From Planctomycetota bacterium (GTDB lineage: Bacteria; Planctomycetota; Planctomycetia; Isosphaerales; Isosphaeraceae): a stretch of 6,522 nucleotides of DNA. A program made the position numbers and the translations under genes. The notes beneath the pieces were generated by a model that saw only the letters and a program-made list of their open reading frames with translations, had not been told where the DNA came from and did no database searches. The stretch is from contig JAKBCQ010000157.1 of NCBI GenBank assembly GCA_021807585.1, positions 1 to 6,522 on the forward strand, given 5' to 3'. Below are positions 1 through 5,567 of the stretch, one piece after another (within the stretch, counting starts at the first letter, position 1; each line of letters opens with the position of its first letter).

Positions 1-1
1 C

Positions 2-1057
2 GCGTATGATTATATCACCAAGCCGGTTGATCTGGAAATGCTTCGAATGCAAGTGCGCAAGGCGATTGATCATTCGACGTTGAGCGAGGAGAACCGGCTG
101 CTCCGCGAAGACCTGGCGGCGCGGCGCGAACATCCCGAGATTCTCGGCGAAAGCGAGACGATCAAAAAGCTCTTCGAGCGGATCAGGCGGATCGCCGACA
201 CCGAGCTGACCGTGCTGATTCAGGGCGAAAGCGGCGTCGGAAAGGAATTGGTCGCCAAGGCGATTCACGACCTTAGCCCGCGGCGTGAACGGCCGTTTAT
301 CGCGGTCAACGTGGGGGCGCTCCCCGAAACGCTGATCGAGAGCGAACTTTTCGGTCACGAAAAAGGGGCGTTCAGCGGCGCCGATCGACGCAAGCCCGGC
401 TGGTTCGAGATGGCGCGCGGCGGGACGCTTTTTCTCGACGAAATCGGCGAAATGACCCCGAAAACTCAAGTCGATTTGCTCCGCGTTCTCGAACAACGCG
501 AGATCCGCCGACTGGGGGGCGAAACGCTCATCCCGATCGACGCGCGGTTCATCGTCGCGACTCATCGCGACGTCGACAAACTCGTCGCCGAAGGAAAATT
601 ACGTGAAGATCTTTATTATCGTTTAAACGTTGTCTCGCTCCGCGTCCCTCCGCTCCGCGAACGTCGCGAAGACATCCCGATGTTGGCCGATTTTTTTCTC
701 GCCCGAGCGTGCGTCCGCCATCGCCGCGAGCCCAAGCGGATCGCCGGCGCAGCGATGCAGATTCTGTGCGATTACTCCTGGCCGGGTAATGTTCGACAAT
801 TGATCAATTCTATGGAACGATTGGCGGTCATGGTCGACGCCGAGACGATCCACGCCGACGATCTTCCCGCCAAGAAAACGCAGACGCCGCGAATCTCGAT
901 CGCGACGACGCTCGACGACGCCGTTCAGGAGGCCGAGCGGGGGGCGATTCTCGCGGCGCTCGACGCGTGCAACCGCCGCCGCGAACCGACCGCCAAGGTG
1001 CTGGGAATCAGCGTCCGCACGCTGCAATTGAAAATGAGCAGGCTGGGGATCTCGTAA
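2..1057 (+). CDS. Sigma-54-dependent NtrC-family response regulator (5' end outside window)
   Basis: This is a bacterial enhancer-binding protein that uses ATP hydrolysis to open sigma-54 RNA polymerase promoters. The reading frame is open from base 2, so 351 residues are visible and the start lies upstream of the window. Residues 1-12 (AYDYITKPVDLE) are the end of a receiver domain and include the conserved Lys7. A linker helix follows, then the AAA+ domain: Walker A GESGVGKE at 75-82, the sigma-54 contact loop GAFSGA at 122-127, Walker B with LFLDE at about 143-147, the arginine-finger segment REDLYYRLNV at about 201-210, and sensor II WPGNVRQL at about 260-267. A Fis-type helix-turn-helix occupies about 316-351 (LGISVRTLQ) and would bind enhancer DNA. 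The loop has Ser where Thr is usual, a conservative change. A partner histidine kinase is expected but is not in the window. The gene converges on the SulP gene, whose upstream DNA has a sigma-54 promoter. Family assignment is certain; the target is inferred. Confidence 0.97.
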   Translation, partial: AYDYITKPVDLEMLRMQVRKAIDHSTLSEENRLLREDLAARREHPEILGESETIKKLFERIRRIADTELTVLIQGESGVGKELVAKAIHDLSPRRERPFIAVNVGALPETLIESELFGHEKGAFSGADRRKPGWFEMARGGTLFLDEIGEMTPKTQVDLLRVLEQREIRRLGGETLIPIDARFIVATHRDVDKLVAEGKLREDLYYRLNVVSLRVPPLRERREDIPMLADFFLARACVRHRREPKRIAGAAMQILCDYSWPGNVRQLINSMERLAVMVDAETIHADDLPAKKTQTPRISIATTLDDAVQEAERGAILAALDACNRRREPTAKVLGISVRTLQLKMSRLGIS

Positions 1058-1096
1058 GTTACGATCATCCGCCCAAACGGCTCGATTCGCCATTGA

Positions 1097-3187
1097 TTAC
1101 ATGATATTGTTTTCATCTTCATGACCGTGAACGCCTTCCGCCGGCGCTTGGTCGTGTTTTGAGAGGCTGAGCGCGTCGGCGTCGCGATGATCCTCCGCCT
1201 TGGCGTCGTCGGTCACGAGCCCCGCGGCGGCGAGATCGATCCCCTCGCGAACGCCCGCTTCGGCTTCGAGCCGGGCCTCGCCCGCGTGTCGAGAACGACG
1301 CCGAACGACGCCCGATCGAGCCTTGCGCTTCGATTTCATATATCGACGCAATATGATAAAAGATTTGCTCATAGGATGACGGCGACGCCGCGGGATCACT
1401 TCCAGCCGAGCCTTTGCGATCGATTCGAGGAACGCGCGCGGATCGAACTCGGCGCCGTCGGGATGATTCGATCGCGCAATCTCGACGATCGCTTCGTTTC
1501 GCCGCGCCGAATCGAGCGGACGGCCGATTCTCATCGACGCATGATAACCCGATTTTGACTTGAGGCGATCCATGCCGATAATCGTCGCGACCCCGCGGCC
1601 GCTCTCGGCGAAATGTTCGACGAACTCCAAAAGCGCCGTCGCGGTCGTGTGATCGACGATCGTCACAAGATCGGTCACGTGCAAAAAAACCTTGGAAACG
1701 CCCGACGGAATTCGCTTCAAATTGGAATCGATCAAGAGCGAGTTGAAACAAACGAGCGGACGTCCGAAAAAGATATAATGATGATCACCTACCGTTAGAC
1801 CTTTGACGACGGGGTCGCGAAACAGCTCTGACGTTTGCTTGAACCGACGAATCGCTCGTTTCAAAACCGGTTCGCTTCCGTGTTCGCCGCGCCTCTCGAC
1901 GTTCGAGACGATCGCAAGTTCCAAAATCATCTTCGCGAGCATCCCCGCGGCGATTCCCCATAACAGGTCGGTCGATACGGTGACGAGGATCGTGATCGCG
2001 AACACCGAAAGTTGCTCGCCGCCGATCCGCGCGACATGACGCCAAACCTTCGGCGAACACAACTTATAGCCCGTGTACAAAACGATCGACCCGAGCGCCG
2101 CGTACGGCATCATGTTGATCACGTTTCGACCCAACAACAAATAAATTGTTAAAAATAACGCGTTATAAAAATTGGCCCATTGCGTGCGACCGCCGCTTAA
2201 GATGCATGTCGTGCTCTTCACGCCTCCGGGGATGATCGTCAGCCCTCCCGCCAAGCTCGAGCACAAATTCGATACGCCCATCGCCTGCAACGTTCTATTG
2301 GGATCGGACTTGCGGCGGAACGGATCGATTTTGTCGATCGCGGCGATCGTCGCCAGCGACTCGACCCCGTCGATCAGCGTCAGCGTGAGAACCGTCGTCG
2401 CGAGTCCCTTCCAAATCGACCGATCGGCGATCACTCCCGCGAAGTTCGGTAATTGAAATCCATTCCTAAACGGATGATCGGGAATTAAGATCAGGCGATC
2501 TCCCCCTAGTCCCAGATACCTGCCGATGATCAGGCCGACGACCGCGGCGATCACCTGCGGAGGAACGATCTTAACCCACTTTGATTTTATTGATGATAGC
2601 ATAAAGATAAGAGCCAGGCAAAAAATCCCTGTGAAGAAGACTTTCGTATCCATCTCGATGAAGCGTTTGGGTGTTTCGGCGAGGATTCCCCAGAACTCGT
2701 GCGCCTGGTATTTGACGCCGAGAATCAGCGGTAATTGCTTGGCGATGATCAACAGTCCGATCGAGGCGAGCATCCCCTCGACGACCGACGCGGGGAAGAT
2801 CGCGCTGAATCGAGCGAGTTGAAGCCGCGCCAGCACGATCTGCACGGCGCCCGTCAGGCTGATCGCCACGAGTAAAAGGGGATAACCGATCGATAGATCA
2901 CCGTGCCCGAGGAGCAACATCCCCGCGAAGAGCGCGGGAGCGAGCCCCGCGGCGGGTCCGCTGACCGTCACGTACGATCCCCCCAAAAACGGCAGCACCA
3001 GTCCCGCGATAATCGCCGAGATCAATCCGCATACCGGAGGGGCTCCCGACGCGACCGCGATCCCCAACGAAAACGGCAACGAAACGAGCGAGACGACAAG
3101 CCCCGCGACGAGGTCGGATCGCCAATGCTTCAGCCCCGCGAGTCCGTTTCGCGGCTTCTCGACGGCAAATGATGATATTGTGCTCAC
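1097..3187 (-). CDS. SulP-family inorganic anion transporter with STAS domain
   Basis: This inner-membrane permease belongs to the SulP family, whose members move sulfate, bicarbonate or related anions. The substrate cannot be told from sequence. The 696 residues have a hydrophobic core at about 22-427 with many membrane segments. Family landmarks are the first membrane segment (SLPFSLGIAVASGAPP, about 36-51), VSGPAAG at 75-81, DKIDPFRR at 285-292 and GGVKSTT at 321-327. A divergent cytoplasmic STAS domain covers about 468-545 (VTIVDHTTATALLEF). The protein then continues about 150 residues further, with a basic stretch (about 598-634) and an acidic, His-containing tail (about 660-696). The codons there still favour G or C in third position, so the extension looks coded. 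GTG is chosen as start because AAAAGGA sits 8 bases upstream and the N-terminus then fits the family. Transcription probably starts at the sigma-54 promoter at 3462-3476. Confidence 0.95.
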   Translation of the reverse strand: MSTISSFAVEKPRNGLAGLKHWRSDLVAGLVVSLVSLPFSLGIAVASGAPPVCGLISAIIAGLVLPFLGGSYVTVSGPAAGLAPALFAGMLLLGHGDLSIGYPLLLVAISLTGAVQIVLARLQLARFSAIFPASVVEGMLASIGLLIIAKQLPLILGVKYQAHEFWGILAETPKRFIEMDTKVFFTGIFCLALIFMLSSIKSKWVKIVPPQVIAAVVGLIIGRYLGLGGDRLILIPDHPFRNGFQLPNFAGVIADRSIWKGLATTVLTLTLIDGVESLATIAAIDKIDPFRRKSDPNRTLQAMGVSNLCSSLAGGLTIIPGGVKSTTCILSGGRTQWANFYNALFLTIYLLLGRNVINMMPYAALGSIVLYTGYKLCSPKVWRHVARIGGEQLSVFAITILVTVSTDLLWGIAAGMLAKMILELAIVSNVERRGEHGSEPVLKRAIRRFKQTSELFRDPVVKGLTVGDHHYIFFGRPLVCFNSLLIDSNLKRIPSGVSKVFLHVTDLVTIVDHTTATALLEFVEHFAESGRGVATIIGMDRLKSKSGYHASMRIGRPLDSARRNEAIVEIARSNHPDGAEFDPRAFLESIAKARLEVIPRRRRHPMSKSFIILRRYMKSKRKARSGVVRRRSRHAGEARLEAEAGVREGIDLAAAGLVTDDAKAEDHRDADALSLSKHDQAPAEGVHGHEDENNIM

Positions 3188-3366
3188 TAAAACAATCCTT
3201 TTCTTCTAGGTCGGCTCGGATCGAGTTCGACCTCGCCTGGAAGGGATCGAACGAGGCGACCCGCGAACGACGTCGTCGGCCGTCCGCTCGACGCACGCGA
3301 ACAAAGGCGCTCTCGGGAAGCGGCCGATCGCGCGATCGGAACGTCGATGACTAAAAATGAAAACAT
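3187..3366 (-). CDS. Possible 59-residue leader ORF overlapping the SulP start
   Basis: On the minus strand an ATG at 3366-3364 opens a frame of 59 codons, starting MFSFLVIDVP and ending RRKGLF. Its TAG stop (3189-3187) shares one base with the SulP GTG start (TAGTG). Such an overlap is typical of translationally coupled genes, and the frame lies wholly within the leader expected from the sigma-54 promoter. Against it, no ribosome binding site is seen before the ATG, the middle is rich in Arg and Ser as in chance frames of GC-rich DNA, and no domain is recognisable. The SulP gene has its own good ribosome binding site and does not need coupling. It may be chance. Confidence 0.2.
   Translation of the reverse strand: MFSFLVIDVPIARSAASRERLCSRASSGRPTTSFAGRLVRSLPGEVELDPSRPRRKGLF
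3196..3202 (-). promoter_or_regulatory. Ribosome binding site of the SulP gene
   Basis: The minus strand reads AAAAGGA here, with eight bases before the GTG start at 3187-3185. It decides the start codon, since GTG would otherwise be a weak choice. A hairpin (3208-3233) ends five bases upstream. Confidence 0.75.
3208..3233 (-). other. Leader hairpin just upstream of the SulP ribosome binding site
   Basis: Outer arms AGGTCG and CGACCT (6 bp) enclose inner arms CTCG and CGAG (4 bp), with a small asymmetric internal loop and a three-base loop. On the minus strand the structure ends five bases before AAAAGGA. It could shape access to the ribosome binding site or mRNA stability; function is not shown. 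Confidence 0.4.
3324..3339. repeat. Perfect 16-bp palindrome in the SulP leader
   Basis: CCGATCGC followed directly by GCGATCGG is a perfect 16-bp dyad. It could be a binding site for a dimeric regulator. Because CGATCG words are common across this window, it may also be a by-product of base-word bias. Confidence 0.4.
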
Positions 3367-3379
3367 AATGACTTAATGC

Positions 3380-3397
3380 CGTCTCGGCGGCGAGACG
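3380..3397 (-). other. 7-bp hairpin early in the SulP leader
   Basis: Arms CGTCTCG and CGAGACG are perfectly complementary around a four-base loop. On the minus strand the structure starts about 50 bases after the predicted sigma-54 transcription start. The following bases are T-rich only after a gap of several bases, so it is a poor match to an intrinsic terminator. Attenuation or a short RNA remains possible. Confidence 0.35.
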
Positions 3398-3461
3398 CTC
3401 GCGGGAGGAACCTTTGCGGGAGTCGAGGCGCGCTTCGCTCGGCGCGTCGCCGTCCCATTAG

Positions 3462-3476
3462 GCAATCGCCGTGCCA
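3462..3476 (-). promoter_or_regulatory. Sigma-54 (-24/-12) promoter directed at the SulP gene
   Basis: The minus strand reads TGGCACG, then GCGA, then TTGC. This is an exact match to the sigma-54 core consensus TGGCACG-N4-TTGC, with the required ten bases between the -24 GG and the -12 GC. Eleven fixed bases over both strands of this window would be expected by chance about 0.003 times at equal base use. Transcription should begin near 3450, giving a leader of about 263 bases before the SulP GTG. The site is intergenic and correctly oriented. The gene converging on the far end of the SulP gene encodes a sigma-54 activator, which supports function but does not prove that this activator acts here. 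Confidence 0.8.
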
Positions 3477-3629
3477 AATCGACAAACACGACTTCGTCAA
3501 AGACATGCAACTTCAGATGCAAAAAGATCTTAGATCGAAATGAGAAGACCGGCGGTAGCCTTGAGACGGGCTCAATCGCGGAAGTGGAACCGCAAGATCT
3601 CGCCGAGACGCGCAAAATCTTTCGTGTTC

Positions 3630-3648
3630 GCCGATCGGTTCAATCGGC
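3630..3648. repeat. Inverted repeat upstream of the sigma-54 promoter
   Basis: GCCGAT and ATCGGC are separated by seven bases. The centre lies about 190 bases upstream of the predicted transcription start, at the far end of the usual range for enhancer sites. It is a candidate enhancer, but short arms of this composition are common here. Confidence 0.25.
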
Positions 3649-3676
3649 TCGGTCGAGATCGAATTAAAATATCATC

Positions 3677-3700
3677 ATCTCGGATGATTTTGAGATCCGA
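3677..3700. repeat. Overlapping inverted repeats upstream of the sigma-54 promoter
   Basis: Two dyads share this stretch: ATCTC with GAGAT (3677-3696) and TCGGAT with ATCCGA (3680-3700). A third, ATCATC-TCG-GATGAT, overlaps the left side. The centre is about 240 bases upstream of the predicted start. The cluster could be an enhancer for the adjacent NtrC-type regulator. This is inferred from position only. Confidence 0.25.
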
Positions 3701-4022
3701 TCGAGGCGATCTTTCCCTCCTCCACCGTGTCGGGAAAGATCGCACTCGACCGACGCCGCTCCCGTCTCTGATGAACGAACCCCGCCGCGCCCGTCCGATC
3801 AATCGGTACGAGTCGCGACGGGGCGCCGACCGTGGGATCGCCGTGACGAACATATTATGATAGGTGAGTCATCTTATGTCCGTTTCGTCGTCAAGAAGAT
3901 CACGGAACGATACCCCACGGGCATAACCACAGTGGGCTTCATGCGTCGATACAACGATAATGCAAGCCGCGTGCCGGCGTGAAGCGAACCCAAAAGAGAT
4001 GACACAACTTAAGATAGGTAAA

Positions 4023-4043
4023 GTGGTTGCGTTTAACAACCGC
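4023..4043. repeat. Short hairpin at the edge of the compositional island
   Basis: GGTTG and CAACC pair around a seven-base loop, extended by a G-T pair and a G-C pair to a 7-bp stem. No T-run follows directly on either strand. Function is unknown. Confidence 0.3.
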
Positions 4044-4181
4044 AATCGGGGCGGGTCCATGACGCGAGCGCGGATCGAACGTTCCGCATGTACTTGCGCG
4101 GAAACGCGTGCGATCGACGCTTGAAGGTAAGGCTCGGATCGATAGAATTCAACGCGAGTGATGAGTCCTTCGAAAACCGAT

Positions 4182-4228
4182 TCGACCGCTTCGCGTCGAT
4201 TTCCCGTCGAAACGCCGCTCGCGGTCGA
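4182..4228 (-). terminator. Possible terminator of the sigma-factor gene
   Basis: On the minus strand, nine bases after the TGA stop, arms TCGACCGC and GCGGTCGA (8 bp) enclose a 31-base stretch. That stretch can itself pair (GCG/CGC and TCGA/TCGA). TTTT follows four bases later. The large interrupted loop and offset T-run make it a weak candidate. Confidence 0.3.
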
Positions 4229-4237
4229 TCGTGGCGA

Positions 4238-4828
4238 TCAGCCCGGCGCCGCGCTTTTTTGATCGACCGAACGCCGCAACCGCTGCCTCGCCTTTGTTAA
4301 AATCGGCCCGATCGAATTCTCGGGAAGCCCCAATTGCTTGCCGATCTGCCGATAATTGAGGAACTTAAGATGATAAAGACGAATGACTTGCGCCTCGCGC
4401 TCGGGGAGCTCGGCAAGCAGCCGTTCCACCTCTTCGGCGGCGATGATCGGCTCAACCTGAACCTCGCTGCTGTCGTCATCAACAATGGCGCGATGCGCCG
4501 TCGAATGACCAAGCTCGGCCTCGCGGCGCCGCTTGATCGTCTCCTTCACGCAGATTCGCCGCGCCACGACCGTTAAATAGGTCGGCAGCGAACTGTTCCC
4601 TTTGAATCGCCGCAACACCGCGTAATCGTTATCAACGATCGCCAACAAAATCTCAGCGGCGATGTCCTCGGTGTCGGCCTCGCTCAGCTCGACGCTGCGC
4701 GCGTGCTTCACGTGCTGAATGACGTGATAAATTAGGCCCAGGTAGCGGTCGACGAAATCGTTCCACGCTCCGGGTTCATGCGCCAAACACCGATCGATCA
4801 GTTGGCGATCAATCTCTCTCAGGGGCAT
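4238..4828 (-). CDS. Sigma-70-family RNA polymerase sigma factor (ECF-like)
   Basis: This 196-residue alternative sigma factor directs RNA polymerase to a specific promoter set. Region 2 spans about 20-92 (WNDFVDRYLGLIYHVI, then LPTYLTVVARRI) and binds core polymerase and the -10 element. A charged linker covers about 93-130. Region 4 spans about 132-187 (LPEREAQVIRLYH, then a helix-turn-helix NYRQIGKQLGLPENSIGP) and binds the -35 element. There is no region 1.1 or 3, as in ECF factors. The N-S-I-G-P segment replaces the more common V-K-S and recalls planctomycete sigma factors. The ATG at 4828 is the first start after an in-frame stop. Upstream GGGG is at best a weak ribosome binding site. 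No anti-sigma gene is adjacent, so its control and regulon are unknown. It diverges from the response regulator gene. Confidence 0.93.
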   Translation of the reverse strand: MPLREIDRQLIDRCLAHEPGAWNDFVDRYLGLIYHVIQHVKHARSVELSEADTEDIAAEILLAIVDNDYAVLRRFKGNSSLPTYLTVVARRICVKETIKRRREAELGHSTAHRAIVDDDSSEVQVEPIIAAEEVERLLAELPEREAQVIRLYHLKFLNYRQIGKQLGLPENSIGPILTKARQRLRRSVDQKSAAPG

Positions 4829-4904
4829 CGCAGCATCCCCATCGGTTCGGGAGGACGGTCATATCGGCCCGGGACGCCTCGGACTCGCCGGAAGTTAACA
4901 CCCA

Positions 4905-4932
4905 ATTCTACTACCTTTACGGACGTCGGCAA
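4905..4932 (-). promoter_or_regulatory. Candidate sigma-70-type promoter of the sigma-factor gene
   Basis: The minus strand reads TTGCCG (4932-4927), a 16-base spacer and TAGAAT (4910-4905). These match four of six and five of six bases of the -35 and -10 consensus. Transcription would start near 4898, about 70 bases before the ATG. It is a plausible housekeeping promoter; autoregulation cannot be judged. Confidence 0.4.
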
Positions 4933-5024
4933 GTTTTCGATTGGACCGATCGCGCCGGATTCATCGGATGATTCCGCGCCACGCTCCCTTTTCGATTCCG
5001 ATTCCCCCCCGCCGACGTTCCGAT

Positions 5025-5030
5025 TACAAT
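5025..5030 (+). promoter_or_regulatory. Possible -10 element of the response regulator gene
   Basis: TACAAT matches five of six bases of the -10 consensus and lies 75 bases before the ATG at 5106. The hexamer 17 bases upstream (TTCCCC) is a poor -35 element, so an activator or another sigma factor would be needed. Weak call. Confidence 0.25.
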
Positions 5031-5063
5031 CCTTATCAATGTATCGCAAACGAAACTCGCTTG

Positions 5064-5084
5064 CGAGCGATCAACGATCGCTCG
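5064..5084 (+). other. Perfect 9-bp hairpin/dyad before the response regulator ribosome binding site
   Basis: CGAGCGATC and GATCGCTCG pair perfectly around AAC. TTCTCTT follows directly, then the ribosome binding site AAAGGG at 5092-5097. An upstream CTCG at 5056-5059 can pair with the CGAG that begins the left arm, so two hairpins are mutually exclusive. It may be an operator, an mRNA stability element or a weak terminator-like attenuator. Confidence 0.45.
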
Positions 5085-5091
5085 TTCTCTT

Positions 5092-5097
5092 AAAGGG
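5092..5097 (+). promoter_or_regulatory. Ribosome binding site of the response regulator gene
   Basis: AAAGGG lies eight bases before the ATG at 5106 and fixes that start. It begins seven bases after the 9-bp hairpin ends. Confidence 0.7.
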
Positions 5098-5105
5098 CGC
5101 TCTGT

Positions 5106-5567
5106 ATGGACGATTCACAGGATCCACCGAAGATCCTGGTCGCCGACGACAACCTCCAAAACGTCGAACTGCTCGAAGCGTACCTCGCCGATATCCCGTG
5201 CGAGATTCGAGGCGCCGCCGACGGAGTCGAAACTCTCGAGCTGATCGAATCGTTCCAGCCCGACCTCGTCCTGCTCGACGTCATGATGCCTCGACTTTCG
5301 GGTTTTGAAGTCTGTCGCAAGGTTCGGGAAAACCCCGCGACCAAAGACCTGCCGATCCTCATGGTCACCGCGCTCAACGAACCGTCCGACTTCGAACGAG
5401 GCGTTCAGGCCGGCGCAGACGATTTCCTCACCAAACCCGTCAACAAAATTGAACTCCTCTGCCGCGTCAAAAGCCTGATCCGCGTCAGTCACCTGAAAAA
5501 CAGGCTCGACCGAACCCTCGCGTACCTCGCCGAGGTTGAATCGATCAGCCGCAAAGCCGGAAGATAA
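5106..5567 (+). CDS. Single-domain response regulator (CheY/PleD-type receiver)
   Basis: This cytoplasmic phospho-acceptor of a two-component pathway has 153 residues. The receiver fold fills about 8-125. All key residues are present: the acidic pair Asp14-Asp15, the phosphorylation site Asp58 in LLDVMMP, Thr88 in MVTAL and Lys110 in LTKP. The sequence resembles the receiver domains that precede GGDEF or kinase modules (VLLDVMMPRLSGFEVCRKVR). Here no output domain follows, only a C-terminal helix of about 28 residues (HLKNRLDRTLAYLAEVESI) that may form a short coiled coil for dimerisation or partner contact. It probably signals through a protein partner. No histidine kinase is in the window, so it is an orphan as far as can be seen. 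The ATG is supported by AAAGGG eight bases upstream. The sigma-factor gene diverges from it 277 bases away. Confidence 0.95.
   Translation: MDDSQDPPKILVADDNLQNVELLEAYLADIPCEIRGAADGVETLELIESFQPDLVLLDVMMPRLSGFEVCRKVRENPATKDLPILMVTALNEPSDFERGVQAGADDFLTKPVNKIELLCRVKSLIRVSHLKNRLDRTLAYLAEVESISRKAGR

Larger units (their letters stand above)
3188..4237. other. Long gene-poor region between the sigma-factor and SulP genes
   Basis: About 1,050 bases carry no gene I can support. The part nearest the SulP gene is its leader and sigma-54 promoter (to 3476). The next 200 bases hold inverted repeats that could be enhancer sites. From about 3850 to 4060 the composition changes: it is less GC-rich and lacks GATCG, which is frequent elsewhere. 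On the plus strand that stretch contains two frames of about 41 codons (3857-3982 and 3999-4124) in different phases, with no ribosome binding site and no recognisable family. The last 50 bases before 4237 hold a possible terminator. Other open frames here are Arg/Ser-rich and look like chance. Confidence 0.6.

Noticed and set aside
1119..1751. 210-codon frame on the same strand as, but out of phase with, the SulP gene
   Set aside because: It is a low-complexity Arg/Ser-rich shadow of the SulP coding sequence, whose own frame keeps the family motifs and third-position bias.
3373..3615. Minus-strand frame of 80 codons
   Set aside because: It has a TTG start with no ribosome binding site, contains the sigma-54 promoter within it, has an Arg/Pro-rich end and matches no recognisable family.
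3630..3655. tRNA-like T-arm string (GGTTCAATC)
   Set aside because: No acceptor, D or anticodon arms can be formed around it.
3377..3668. Plus-strand open frame of about 97 codons
   Set aside because: It has no ATG, GTG or TTG start, it runs through the sigma-54 promoter, and no domain is recognisable.
3540..3860. Overlapping frames on both strands (106 and 93 codons)
   Set aside because: Both are rich in Arg and Ser, as expected of chance frames in GC-rich DNA; neither has a ribosome binding site or a familiar motif.
3914..3936. Possible riboswitch-like pairing CCCAC/GTGGG in the island
   Set aside because: The five-base stem with a large loop does not match the conserved core of any riboswitch class I could recall.
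3869..4060. 63-codon minus-strand frame covering the compositional island
   Set aside because: It has no ribosome binding site or recognisable family and competes with plus-strand frames in the same stretch. The region is described as a finding rather than a gene.
4778..5308. 176-codon plus-strand frame across the divergent spacer
   Set aside because: It overlaps the start of the sigma-factor gene and the start of the response regulator out of phase, and is basic and low in complexity.
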